DNA from: CBDCVD01 sp965224015
GTDB lineage: Bacteria > Pseudomonadota > Alphaproteobacteria > Rhizobiales > CBDCVD01
Assembly: GCA_965224015.1 (NCBI GenBank)
Contig: OZ245032.1
Location: 1,674,001-1,738,000, forward strand
Direction: 5' to 3'
DNA: 64,000 nucleotides
Shown here piece after piece: positions 7,672 to 16,119 of the stretch. Made by a program: the position numbers and the translations under genes. A model generated the notes under the pieces. The model saw only the letters and a list, made by a program, of their open reading frames with translations, ran no database searches and had not been told where the DNA came from. Positions within the stretch are counted from its first letter, which is position 1, and the number at the start of each line of letters is the position of its first letter.

Positions 7672-8436
7672 TCACGTCACATCCTGCGGCGCTTTCCTGA
7701 GCTTGCCGCGCTTGCGGTGTTTCCATACCCAGGCGCCATAGACCAGCATCAAACTCCCCGCAAGACCGAACCAGGTGATCGCATAGCCAAGGTGATTATT
7801 GGGAAAGTAAATCCGCGTCTCGCCCCCTTGGGGCAAAGCCGCAGGAGCACCGGCACCCGCGTCAATATAAAAGGGCGCAACCTGAGCCACATCAAAACCA
7901 TGCAGCATCGCGAGCTCATGAGGGTTGCGGTGATACCAGATGTTCTTGTCATGATCCGGCGCCGGGGTAAACCGGTCCGGTATGTGCGCAGATCGTGTAA
8001 GGCCGACGACTGACACGCGCCCTGCGGTCTGGCCCTGCGAACGGGTTTCCGGATCTTTCTTTTCTGTTGGCACAAATCCGCGATTTATATAGACAATCGA
8101 GGCCCCCGCATGATGGGTTTTGTCCAGGATCAGGGGCGTCATGATCCAATATCCAACGCCCCGATAGTCTCCTTTGGGACGTGTTAATGCGGTATAGACG
8201 TGGGCTTCATGCGCGTGCGCGAAAACCCCCACGGCACGAACGGGCCGATAGGCGAACGTGTCGCGAGACAGTGTCGACCAGGTTGACGGCAACGACAGGT
8301 CCAGAGGCGGCGCCTTGATATTGGCGTTAACCGTTGCGATCAAGTCATTCTTCCACGCCAAACGGCGCACCTGCCAGTGTCCAAGTGAAATCAGCACCCC
8401 CAAGGCTATCAAAACAAGCACGGTCAGCAATCGCAT
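7672..8436 (-). CDS. SURF1-family cytochrome oxidase assembly protein
   Basis: A 254-residue inner-membrane protein with one N-terminal and one C-terminal membrane helix around a periplasmic domain, the SURF1 topology. The family helps insert haem into subunit I of aa3-type cytochrome c oxidase. After the first helix, LGHWQVRRLAWK is the family motif. Near the end NNHLGYAITWFGLA precedes the second helix and a basic tail. I chose ATG 8436 (MRLLTV) over the ATG three codons upstream. The usual cox neighbours are absent. The last codons and TGA stop fall in an R2 repeat end. Confidence 0.85.
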   Translation of the reverse strand: MRLLTVLVLIALGVLISLGHWQVRRLAWKNDLIATVNANIKAPPLDLSLPSTWSTLSRDTFAYRPVRAVGVFAHAHEAHVYTALTRPKGDYRGVGYWIMTPLILDKTHHAGASIVYINRGFVPTEKKDPETRSQGQTAGRVSVVGLTRSAHIPDRFTPAPDHDKNIWYHRNPHELAMLHGFDVAQVAPFYIDAGAGAPAALPQGGETRIYFPNNHLGYAITWFGLAGSLMLVYGAWVWKHRKRGKLRKAPQDVT

Positions 8437-8468
8437 AACACACACTTCACGGGATTATCGGCCAAGTC

Positions 8469-8571
8469 ATACCAGCGGTATTGGCTTTATAGACGCGCCG
8501 ACTGGTGTACTGTCTTGATAACATACTTGCTTGACGCTAAGTCATGAGTCATTGTTAAGGACCCTTGGTAT
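8469..8571 (-). repeat. R1 element, full 103-bp copy
   Basis: Reverse-orientation copy between SURF1 and hemA, from ATACCAGCGG to CCCTTGGTAT. An R2 end fragment follows at 8586. Confidence 0.9.
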
Positions 8572-8585
8572 CAATGCAACGTCTT

Positions 8586-8640
8586 TAGAGCGTGCCATGT
8601 TTTAATAGAACCATTCTGACGCAGCGATTTTGCGACAATC
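8586..8640 (-). repeat. R2 fragment (one end only)
   Basis: AGAGCGTGCCATGTTTTAAT and the following bases to TTGCGACAA match the inner and outer end of the R2 elements at 26919 and 34458. The other end is missing, so it is a decayed or deleted copy. Confidence 0.75.
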
Positions 8641-8684
8641 TCGCGCCACGCCACAGCCCATCCGCTATTATCTATTGCGTTCAA

Positions 8685-9926
8685 TCAGGTGCCAAATGAC
8701 TTGTAGGGCGCATCTCGGACAAGCGCAAGCCGATCCCACACAGCAAGAAGCGCATCAACCAATTTATCTATCATCTGAGGCGTATGCAATGGTGTGGGCG
8801 TGATTCGCAGCCGTTCGGTTCCCCGTGGCACGGTGGGATAATTAATCGGCTGAATGTAAATACCGTGCTCGTGGAGCAACAGATCAGAAGCCTGTTTGGC
8901 TTTCTCCGGGTCCGCGACAAGAACGGGAACGATATGGGTATCGTTGTTCATAACGGGAAGTCCGGCCTGGGTTAGGGCCTGTTTGGTTTGTTGCGCGCGC
9001 TGTTGGTGCAGGTGTCGCTCGCGCGATGACGTTTTCAGGTGACGAACAGACGTGCGTGCGGCAGCGGCAAGTCCGGGCGGCATTGCTGTTGTAAAAATAA
9101 AGCCCGGAGCGTAGGAGCGCACCGAATCAACGATGGCTTTGGAGGCCGCGATATAACCGCCCATGGCCCCGAAGGCCTTGGCAAGCGTCCCCTCTATGAC
9201 GTCGAGCCGATGCATCAATCCGTCCCGATCCGCAATGCCGCCCCCGCGTGGTCCGTACATGCCGACCGCATGCACCTCGTCGATATAGGTCATGGCGTTA
9301 TAGGTGTCGGCAAGATCAAGGATCGCCTTGATGGGGGAAACGTCTCCATCCATGGAATAAACGGACTCAAAAACGATCAGTTTGGGGCGCTTCTTGCCGG
9401 CCGCCGCCAAAAGGCTTTGCAAATGAGCCATATCGTTATGGCGAAAGATCTGCTTGTCGCGCCCCGACTGGCGAACGCCCTCGATCATAGAGGCGTGATT
9501 CATTTGATCCGACAGGATCAGGCAATCGGGGATAAGCCTGGCGATGGTGGAAATGGACGCCTGATTGGAGACGAAACCAGAGGTAAAAACCAGGGCCGCC
9601 TCTTTGTTGTGCAGATCGGCAAGTTCCTGTTCAAGCAGCACGAGAGGATGATTGGTGCCAGCAATATTGCGCGTGCCCCCGGCCCCGGCGCCAAGGGTCC
9701 GGGCTGTGGAGGTCATCGCTTCGATAACATCCCGGTTCTGGCCCATGCCCAGATAGTCATTGGAGCACCAGACGATAATGTCGCGCGGCGGTCCACCCGT
9801 ACAATGCCAACGGGCCAGGGGAAAGGCGTCTGCCCGGCGCGCCAGATCGGCAAAAACTCTATAGCGGCGCTCATCATGAAGCGTTGCAATGGCCTGTTCA
9901 AAATGGGTCTGATACTCATGCACCAT
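8685..9926 (-). CDS. hemA: 5-aminolevulinate synthase
   Basis: PLP enzyme of the alpha-oxoamine synthase family that makes 5-aminolevulinate from glycine and succinyl-CoA, the C4 route to haem used by alphaproteobacteria. At 413 residues it is normal length. Landmarks are WCSNDYLGMG near the N-terminus, the glycine-rich GAGAGGTRNIAGTN, FTSGFVSNQA, the PLP-binding DEVHAVGMYGPRGGG and the Schiff-base lysine in GTLAKAFGAMGGY. KBL and BioF homologues are excluded by length and by the TRNIAGT..HP context. It stands alone between repeats. Confidence 0.95.
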   Translation of the reverse strand: MVHEYQTHFEQAIATLHDERRYRVFADLARRADAFPLARWHCTGGPPRDIIVWCSNDYLGMGQNRDVIEAMTSTARTLGAGAGGTRNIAGTNHPLVLLEQELADLHNKEAALVFTSGFVSNQASISTIARLIPDCLILSDQMNHASMIEGVRQSGRDKQIFRHNDMAHLQSLLAAAGKKRPKLIVFESVYSMDGDVSPIKAILDLADTYNAMTYIDEVHAVGMYGPRGGGIADRDGLMHRLDVIEGTLAKAFGAMGGYIAASKAIVDSVRSYAPGFIFTTAMPPGLAAAARTSVRHLKTSSRERHLHQQRAQQTKQALTQAGLPVMNNDTHIVPVLVADPEKAKQASDLLLHEHGIYIQPINYPTVPRGTERLRITPTPLHTPQMIDKLVDALLAVWDRLALVRDAPYKSFGT

Positions 9927-10106
9927 AAAACCTACTCATCGAATATTTGTTTGATCTCCCGCCCTATCTCACCACCATAACGCCCTTGGGATGATTTTTC
10001 CAGCGCTGGGCGTCCGAATTTTCCCAAGTTCGGACGATCGTGCGCAGAGGTGGCGAATTTTCGTCCTCCTCTTGTCTTTATACATGTTGGCGCCCACCCG
10101 GGGATA
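9927..10106. other. hemA upstream region
   Basis: Holds the hemA leader. On the minus strand a frame of about 50 codons ends GGEIGREIKQIFDE and stops 5 bases before the hemA ATG. Its only ATG lies in the adjoining R1 repeat. A GAGGAGG stands before an ATT in this frame. I cannot support it as a gene. Confidence 0.4.
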
Positions 10107-10209
10107 ATACCAGCGGTATTGGCTTTATAGACACGCCGACTGGTGTACTGCCTTGATAACATACTTGCTTGACGCTAAGCCATGAGTCATTGTTAAGGAC
10201 CCTTGGTAT
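10107..10209 (-). repeat. R1 element, full 103-bp copy
   Basis: ATACCAGCGGTATTGGC to CCCTTGGTAT, reverse orientation, between hemA and the parS sites. Confidence 0.9.
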
Positions 10210-10327
10210 AACAGATACGCTGCGGTTTATTGGCGCACCCCGCGGGCTGCCGCTTGCAACGGCGGGATACGCTGTCATTAAACGGGTAAGGGTCCCGGGT
10301 ATTGAGCGTGTGGACTATAGTCTGTAA

Positions 10328-10343
10328 TGTTTCACGTGAAACA
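10328..10343. promoter_or_regulatory. parS centromere site 1
   Basis: TGTTTCACGTGAAACA is a perfect 16-bp palindrome identical to the classical chromosomal parS bound by ParB. In characterised bacteria such sites cluster near oriC and nucleate ParB spreading for origin segregation and SMC loading. It is intergenic. An identical site lies 48 bases further on. Confidence 0.95.
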
Positions 10344-10375
10344 TTTGTGTTTCTTGTCAAAGCACCAGGCCTCAA

Positions 10376-10391
10376 TGTTTCACGTGAAACA
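10376..10391. promoter_or_regulatory. parS centromere site 2
   Basis: A second perfect TGTTTCACGTGAAACA, 48 bases centre to centre from the first. The flanks are also alike (TTTsTGyTTCTTGTC follows both), so the pair probably arose by a short duplication. Confidence 0.95.
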
Positions 10392-10560
10392 TTTCTGCTT
10401 CTTGTCAGGGGCCCTCGGCATTACGAGTGTGATAACAGTTGGCGTTGGACATGTGATCTGCTATAACCATCAGGTTCTTCTCCAACACGAGGCGCTATAA
10501 CGTCGGGCACGGTTTGCGTGTGTACTTTGACCGGCTCAAAAAGCACAGGATACGTGATGG

Positions 10561-10637
10561 GGCGGGGTAGCTCAGCTGGTTAGAGCAGCGGAATCATAAT
10601 CCGCGTGTCGGGGGTTCAAGTCCCTCCCCCGCTACCA
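10561..10637 (+). tRNA. tRNA-Met (CAT), elongator type
   Basis: 77 bases including an encoded CCA. Acceptor GGCGGGG pairs with CCCCGCT (G-U at the end). The D arm is GCTC/GAGC, the anticodon stem GCGGA/TCCGC around the loop ATCATAA (anticodon CAT), and the T arm GGGGG-TTCAAGT-CCCTC. There is no C-A mismatch at position 1-72, so it is not the initiator. A CAT-reading tRNA-Ile2 cannot be fully excluded by eye. It is transcribed away from the parS sites. Confidence 0.95.
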
Positions 10638-10980
10638 ATTTGGTCAGACATTCCATCGGTAGCTTAAAACGTCTATTGACGACCTGGCAGATAGTCAAAC
10701 GCAAACCCCTTGGTATTAGAGACGAGGAATCAGGAGACCCGATCACCGGATGATTCCTGACGGACTCGCCTACGCCATAATGTAACGAATTGTAAAAAAG
10801 TGTTATTTCCCCCCATCCCAATCCTTCGCTAGGGTGCGCCAACTGGAAACGTCTATTAACGACTTGGCCAGCCCGTTTCCCCGTCTTGGGCCACCTGGAG
10901 CGTGTCAGGGGGCCGGGAGCGGAAGCGGGAGAGGGTAGAGAGATGCCGGTTAATAGAGATACCCAACCTGTATGCGTTAG
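10638..10980. other. Gene-free stretch with R4 repeat pieces
   Basis: Contains an R4 end at about 10665 (ACGTCTATTGACGACC) and a longer R4-like copy at 10846-10972 (ACGTCTATTAACGACTTGG to GCCGGTTAATAGAGATACCC). A minus-strand frame over the tRNA (ending GEGLEPPTRGL) is a tRNA artefact. Nothing else is seen. Confidence 0.6.
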
Positions 10981-11113
10981 TGTGTTTCACGGGCTGTCGG
11001 CGTGTCTATAAAGCCAATACCGCTGGTATTCGTGTGTTTTATGGGCTGCCGGCGTGTCTATAAAGCCCATACCTCTGGTATTCGTGCGTTTCACAGGCTG
11101 CCGGCGTTCGCAG
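10981..11113 (+). repeat. 52-bp tandem repeat, about 2.5 units
   Basis: Units begin at 10981, 11033 and 11085 with TGTGTTTCACGGGCTG or close variants. Each of the first two also contains the right third of R1 (GGCGTGTCTATAAAGCC to TGGTAT). The third is cut short. No R1 left part is present, so a truncated R1 was duplicated together with flanking DNA. Confidence 0.85.
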
Positions 11114-11530
11114 TCTACAAACAAATGAGTGATTGAAACCAATCCCCGTGTACCCTTGGCAAAACGCCAGGAAATTGCGGGGACCTGAGGGTTTTGCGTT
11201 AAAACATTTTGCGATGGGTTTGTAGGCCTTTATGTGAGCCTGTTGTATGTTTAAAAGCGTGACGTCCTACCGATGGATTCGTCAAGGGGCTTTTAAGAGG
11301 CTTTGAAGGGGCCCTGAAGATTGCCAGCAAGCGAGGGATTAAAACACCTGTGTATTTTGGGGGGATTGCTTTTTCCCCGGTATTACGGCAAACCCGGCTG
11401 AAACGGTCGGTGTTGCGGGGTTGTCGGGGGGTAAGGCATGACACGCTCTAAAGGCCATGAATATCATGAATATGATGGTAAAAAACACGAAAGCGCACTT
11501 GGGATAGGGCGAGGAAGGACCATAAGGACT
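11114..11530. other. lpxC upstream region
   Basis: About 400 bases without a convincing gene. An R2 end in reverse (TGACACGCTCTAAAG) lies at 11438. An imperfect hairpin pairs GCAAAACGCCAGG (about 11159) with CCTGAGGGTTTTGC. The lpxC promoter must be here or further left. Confidence 0.5.
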
Positions 11531-12493
11531 ATGCGATCGCAGAACAAAAGCCAGGCGCGACCGTTCCCGGCGTATCAGGCGACAATCGCCGAACCTGTCT
11601 CCATATCCGGCATTGGCGTGCATAGCGGCAAGCAGGCCTGCGTTACACTTTACCCCGCTGAGGCCTATACAGGTGTCGTTTTCTGCCGCAAGGGCGCCGA
11701 GTACGATACGGCCATTCCTGCTCGCTACGATCAGGTCTCATCCACCACCCATTGTACGGTCGTGGGCACAACTCAGGATAACTGCTTTGCCACCATTGAA
11801 CATTTAATGGCGGCGTTGGCGGGACTGGCGATCGACAACGTGATCGTCGAGGTGGACGGGGAGGAGATTCCGGTTCTTGATGGTAGTGCCAAGGTTTTTA
11901 TCGACGCTCTCAGCCAGGTTGATAAACAGGTTCTGCCGGCAAAGCGGCGTTATCTGAAAATCAAGCGCCCTGTGGAATATCGTGACCAGGAAGGCTTTGT
12001 ACAATTGCGCCCCTATAAAGGCCAGCGCCTTGAAGTCGATATTGATTTTTCTTCTCCGGCAATCGGGAGACAAAACGCCGCTATCGATATTGGTACCGGC
12101 AACTTCAGGCAGCACATTGCCCGTGCGCGCACCTTTGGTTTTCTCAGTGATGTGGAGCAGCTCTGGCAAGCCGGTTTTGCGCTTGGCGCCTCGTTGGACA
12201 ATGCTATTGTCATTAAGGACGACAAGGTTATCAATCCGGAAGGGTTGCGCTACAAAAACGAATTTGCTCGCCATAAACTCCTTGATGCGATCGGCGATCT
12301 GGCACTTGCAGGCGCGCCGATTTTGGGAGCCTTTTATTCCTATCGTGGCGGCCATCGGCTGAATAATGCTATCCTTAGGACCCTGTTTGCTGATCAAAGC
12401 GCCTGGGATTATGTGCAATTGCCTGCCGAACCCGCGCGGGCTGGATCATCGGCGCCGTTGGCCGCGGCGACTCTGGCGCCAGAGGTGCTTTAA
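11531..12493 (+). CDS. lpxC: UDP-3-O-acyl-N-acetylglucosamine deacetylase
   Basis: Zn-dependent cytoplasmic enzyme for the committed step of lipid A synthesis. Of 320 residues, the N-terminal half carries SISGIGVHSGK and the zinc ligand of TIEHLMAALAG. The second half carries HKLLDAIGDLALAG, with the other zinc ligands, and YRGGHRLNNAIL. I start at ATG 11531 (MRSQNK): AAGG lies just upstream, and the earlier in-frame ATG at 11438 lies in an R2 end and would add 31 non-conserved residues. In relatives lpxC often follows ftsZ and precedes bamD. Here bamD follows after a 470-base gap, while ftsZ is not seen. Confidence 0.95.
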   Translation: MRSQNKSQARPFPAYQATIAEPVSISGIGVHSGKQACVTLYPAEAYTGVVFCRKGAEYDTAIPARYDQVSSTTHCTVVGTTQDNCFATIEHLMAALAGLAIDNVIVEVDGEEIPVLDGSAKVFIDALSQVDKQVLPAKRRYLKIKRPVEYRDQEGFVQLRPYKGQRLEVDIDFSSPAIGRQNAAIDIGTGNFRQHIARARTFGFLSDVEQLWQAGFALGASLDNAIVIKDDKVINPEGLRYKNEFARHKLLDAIGDLALAGAPILGAFYSYRGGHRLNNAILRTLFADQSAWDYVQLPAEPARAGSSAPLAAATLAPEVL

Positions 12494-12633
12494 GCACATA
12501 CCCTAAAAACGCAAGCACCCTTTGCGTGATCTTTTTTTGATCCTATTGTTTCCAGCCACACAATTGCTAAGATTGCTCTTTATGAATGCCATCGGGCTTC
12601 GCGAGGACGGGGAGCGGGCTTGGCCGGGTAATA

Positions 12634-12733
12634 ATACCAAGGGTCTTGACAAGGGCGCATGGATTAGCGTCAAAGAGATGTGTCATCAAGGCCGTACACT
12701 AGAGCGTGTCTATAAAGCCCGTACCACTGGTAT
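12634..12733 (+). repeat. R1 element, diverged 100-bp copy
   Basis: ATACCAAGGGTCTTGACAAG to GTACCACTGGTAT, between lpxC and bamD. It carries more substitutions than the other copies, so it may be older. Confidence 0.85.
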
Positions 12734-12964
12734 ATATAGACGTTTGCAGGTGTTCCTTGAGGACAGGAGTCATCTTCGTCTTGAGAGGATGCGGGGATAT
12801 CACGAAAGTCGCCCGTTTTAGGCCGAGCAAGCCAGTACTGCGGTATCAGGTAGGGAAGCGAACAAATGCGTGCAAGAAAGAGAGAACTGTTGGTACCAGG
12901 TGCCATTTCCCGCCAGGCATCTGACAAACCGGTGAATACGCGCGCAGCGTGGGGCGCCTGCCTA

Positions 12965-13813
12965 ATGAACTTCAGCCAGAGGTTTGCCCGAATATTGCCT
13001 GTGATGGTTGTAATTGTAGTGCTCAGCGGCTGCGCCTCGTTCAACCCCTTTGGCAAATCCAATGACGAGGACGAAAAGCCCGCTGAACCGGATATTCCCG
13101 CCGAGCAGCTTTATAATGATGGTCTCGTTTATCTGAACAGCGCCCGTTATGCCCGTGCCGCGGAAAAATTCAAGGAGATCGATCAGCAGCATCCCTATTC
13201 CAATTGGGCGCAAAAGGGCCTGCTTATGCAGGCCTTCTCCAATTATAGACGCGGCGCCTATCCCGAGACCATAGCCGCGTCAGAGCGCTTTATTTCCCTT
13301 TATCCCAGCGCCGACGACGCTGCTTATGCCCAATATTTGATCGGCCAGTCCTATTATGCCCAAATCCAGGACATAAGCCGTGACCAGACCCACTCCAGTA
13401 AAGCCCTGGAGGCTTTGCAAACCGTCATCGACCAGTATCCCGAATCCGAATACGTAGAGCCGGCGCGACAGAAAATTCTGGTGGCCACGGACCAGTTGGC
13501 GGCCAAAGAGATGGACGTGGGGCGCTACTATCTCAACAAGAGGCGCTATCTCGCCGCTATCGGCCGCTTCAAGACTGTCGTTTCCGACTATCAGACAACA
13601 CGCCATGTGGAGGAGGCTTTGATGCGCCTGACAGAAAGTTACCTGGCCCTGGGCCTGGCCCATGAAGCGCAGGCTGCCGCCGCCATTTTGGGGCATAACT
13701 TTCCCCAAAGCCGGTGGTACAAGGACGCCTATACCCTGCTTCAGTCCGGCGGCCTGGAGCCCCGGGAAAGTTCGGGCTCATGGATTTCGCGGAACTTTAA
13801 GAAGATTTTTTAG
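12965..13813 (+). CDS. bamD: Outer-membrane protein assembly lipoprotein BamD
   Basis: Part of the Bam complex that folds beta-barrel proteins into the outer membrane; the two porins and the Omp25-like protein here would be clients. The 282-residue product begins with a lipoprotein signal, MNFSQRFARILPVMVV then VLSGC with the lipidated Cys at 23. Five TPR-like units follow, including YNDGLVYLNSARYARAAEKF, the SNYRRGAYPETIAASERFI stretch and YYLNKRRYLAAIGRFKTV. I chose ATG 12965 because it places the lipobox correctly. The frame extends upstream to 12866 without signal character. recN, the usual next gene, is absent. Confidence 0.93.
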   Translation: MNFSQRFARILPVMVVIVVLSGCASFNPFGKSNDEDEKPAEPDIPAEQLYNDGLVYLNSARYARAAEKFKEIDQQHPYSNWAQKGLLMQAFSNYRRGAYPETIAASERFISLYPSADDAAYAQYLIGQSYYAQIQDISRDQTHSSKALEALQTVIDQYPESEYVEPARQKILVATDQLAAKEMDVGRYYLNKRRYLAAIGRFKTVVSDYQTTRHVEEALMRLTESYLALGLAHEAQAAAAILGHNFPQSRWYKDAYTLLQSGGLEPRESSGSWISRNFKKIF

Positions 13814-13861
13814 GTTAGCCTCAGTTCCGGATATGAGAAAGACGAAAATGGGACCTTGGAT

Positions 13862-13912
13862 TAGATGTGTAATTTCAACAGGTTGTCCCTGGTAAATCCA
13901 TCGGGTGCAGGT
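13862..13912 (+). repeat. R6 fragment
   Basis: TAGATGTGTAATTTCAACAG and the following GGTTGTCCCTGGTAAATCCATC match the left end of the R6 copy at 60156. It lies between the convergent bamD and hemW genes. The right end is missing. Confidence 0.75.
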
Positions 13913-13916
13913 GGTA

Positions 13917-15101
13917 TCAGGCCGCAAGGTCAGCGACCACAGCATCCAGAAGAAGAAACCCCGCCGGCGTCACCGCAACCCGGTTCTTGCCCAAACGGTG
14001 AATTAAGGCGTGCTCTTCCAGCATCCTGCATTGACGCGGATCAAGCGAGCGCCCGCTTATCCGTTCGTAACGGCCAAGGTCGATACCCTCCGCAAGCCGT
14101 AGCCCCATAAGCAGATATTCATCCCCCTGCTCCTCAGCGCTCAGGAGATCATTGACAATCAGCCCGTGCCCGTGCCCCTGCTCCTGAACCCGCTCCAGCC
14201 ACTTTTGCGGGTTTGGCTCCGTTGCACAGGCATAGCGCCGGCCGGGCCTGCGGCCGGTTAATCGCCCGTGCGCCCCCGGTCCCACACCGACATAATCGCC
14301 GTAGCGCCAGTAGACCAGATTGTGCCGACACTCCATTTCGGGCGCCGCATGATTGGAAATTTCATAGGCCGGCAGCCCCTTAGCGTTGCATATCTTTTGT
14401 GTCAGTTGATAAAAATCCGCGGCCGCGGCCTCACCAGGTATGGTCAGCTTGCCTGCCGCATGGAGCGCGGCAAACGGCGTTCCGCTCTCCAGGGTCAGTT
14501 GATAGGCGGACAAATGCGTCACCCCAAGCGCAAGTGCGGTGTTCAGTTCCCTGTCCCAGTCCTCAAGGCGCTGATGCGGGCGCGCATAAATGAGATCGAT
14601 TGAGACGCGCGCAAACGTCTTCTGCGCGACCTCAAGAGCCCGTCGCGCCTGATCGGCACTGTGCAATCGCCCCAAAGCCTTAAGGTCCGGGTCATTCAGG
14701 GCCTGAACCCCAAGCGACAGGCGATTGACACCGCCAGCGCGATAGGCGGCAAAACGATCCGCCTCGACGCTCGACGGGTTGGCCTCAAGGGTAACCTCCA
14801 TCCGGGCAACGGGCGACCAATACCGACAAGCAGCTTCAATGATCTGTGCAACAAGGTCCCCCGGCATTAAAGACGGTGTTCCCCCCCCAAAGAAAATGCT
14901 CGCCAGCGATCTTGGCCCCGTGCGTGCCGCAAAATAGGCAATCTCACGTATATAGGCCCGGGCAAAGGCCTCCACATCAACCGCGCCATGAGCAACATGG
15001 GAATTAAAATCGCAATAGGGGCACTTTGACTGGCAAAAAGGCCAGTGCACATAGAGCGCAAAGGCCTTGTCGTCACGGCTTATGGACGGGATTTCGGTCA
15101 T
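13917..15101 (-). CDS. hemW: HemW, radical-SAM haem chaperone (formerly coproporphyrinogen oxidase-like)
   Basis: 394 residues. The radical-SAM cluster motif is CQSKCPYCDF, preceded by LYVHWPF. FFGGGTPSLM and EANPSS follow, and a HemN C-terminal-type domain completes it. HemW binds haem and is thought to deliver it to respiratory enzymes. It differs from true HemN by lacking the longer N-terminus and by the CxxxCxxC arrangement. It lies 15 bases downstream of rdgB on the same strand, the common rdgB-hemW operon. Confidence 0.92.
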   Translation of the reverse strand: MTEIPSISRDDKAFALYVHWPFCQSKCPYCDFNSHVAHGAVDVEAFARAYIREIAYFAARTGPRSLASIFFGGGTPSLMPGDLVAQIIEAACRYWSPVARMEVTLEANPSSVEADRFAAYRAGGVNRLSLGVQALNDPDLKALGRLHSADQARRALEVAQKTFARVSIDLIYARPHQRLEDWDRELNTALALGVTHLSAYQLTLESGTPFAALHAAGKLTIPGEAAAADFYQLTQKICNAKGLPAYEISNHAAPEMECRHNLVYWRYGDYVGVGPGAHGRLTGRRPGRRYACATEPNPQKWLERVQEQGHGHGLIVNDLLSAEEQGDEYLLMGLRLAEGIDLGRYERISGRSLDPRQCRMLEEHALIHRLGKNRVAVTPAGFLLLDAVVADLAA

Positions 15102-15116
15102 GCGGTATAGACTTCA

Positions 15117-15761
15117 CTATGGCAAAAGCGCTGCGGCAAACCTGGCAAAAGCCCGCGCCCGGTGCGACAATCCCGGGTGGTTTGGCGTCGGATGATGCTT
15201 TTCCTCAAACGACATCTCGGCAAAGGTGCGTGTGCCCCCCTCGGGTTTGAACATGGGGTCGTATCCAAACCCCCCGGTTCCGCGGGGCGGCCACACCAGC
15301 GTTCCCTCGACAATGCCCTCAAACATCTCATGATAACCTTCCGGCCAGGCCAGACAAAGAACACAAACAAACCTTGCCCGGCGTTGATCAACATGGACGG
15401 CCCCCACTTTGCGCAACGCCTTCTCAACCTTTGCCATGGCCTTGGAAAAATCGCCCTCCGGTCCGCCCCACCGGGCCGAATAAATCCCGGGGGCACCATC
15501 GAGCGCGGCGACAGACAGCCCGGAATCATCGGCAAGGGCCGGCAACCCGCTCGCCTTCGCCACGGCTTGCGCCTTGATCAAGGCGTTGGCGGCATAGGTT
15601 GAGCCGGTCTCCTCCGGCGCCTCGATATTCAGCGCGCCCGCCTTGATCACAGCAATGCCATGGGGCGCCACAAGGGCCTCGATTTCCCGCAGCTTACCCT
15701 TGTTATGGCTGGCCACAACAAGCCTCGGCCCGATGCATAGTGATTTCGCATTGGAAGTCAT
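15117..15761 (-). CDS. rdgB: dITP/XTP pyrophosphatase (non-canonical purine NTPase)
   Basis: Ham1/RdgB family house-cleaning enzyme that hydrolyses dITP, ITP and XTP to monophosphates. The 214-residue product has VVASHNKGKLREIE at the N-terminus, EETGSTYAANALIKA, the central LADDSGLSVAALDGAPGIYSAR written here in part, GFGYDPMF and SHRARAF near the end. All are family hallmarks. It is the first gene of the rdgB-hemW pair. rph, often upstream in relatives, is not here; rpoD is divergent. Confidence 0.95.
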   Translation of the reverse strand: MTSNAKSLCIGPRLVVASHNKGKLREIEALVAPHGIAVIKAGALNIEAPEETGSTYAANALIKAQAVAKASGLPALADDSGLSVAALDGAPGIYSARWGGPEGDFSKAMAKVEKALRKVGAVHVDQRRARFVCVLCLAWPEGYHEMFEGIVEGTLVWPPRGTGGFGYDPMFKPEGGTRTFAEMSFEEKHHPTPNHPGLSHRARAFARFAAALLP

Positions 15762-16119
15762 ATGGGTTCACTTAAACTTTGGTCTCGTGGCAACTGCACC
15801 AAGTCCCGTCCGGAAAACATAAGAAAAAAAAGTCGATCAGCATTAACAGGGCATAAACTCCCTTTGTCTAAGAGTCGAACAGAAATTTCGATGAAACCCA
15901 CATATGTTCCCCTTGATGATCATCGCATCGGCAAACCGCTTTTTTGATCAGGAGCCAGGCAACAGGTTCCAACCAGAGTGTTTTGGCGCAATCCTTGCAA
16001 TTTAAGAGTTGGATTCTCACCCAAAGTGATTATGTAGCAGGGAATAGTCCACGTCCCGCAAAATCGGGTGTATCCCTGCGAGTGGGAAATCGGTAATTCA
16101 TCAGCGACATAATGGCAAA
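15762..16119. other. Divergent rdgB/rpoD intergenic region
   Basis: 358 bases without a gene. It must contain both promoters. Immediately before rpoD the 8-mer AATGGCAA recurs three times (from 16111), creating several ATGs, only two of which are in the rpoD frame. Confidence 0.6.

Noticed and set aside
9932..10162. 76-codon minus-strand frame before hemA
   Set aside because: Its ATG and first 19 codons are R1 sequence and the rest has no start or known motif. A tail fragment of a real gene cannot be fully excluded.
10594..10842. 82-codon minus-strand frame ending GEGLEPPTRGL
   Set aside because: The recognisable end is the antisense of tRNA-Met, a well-known source of false proteins.
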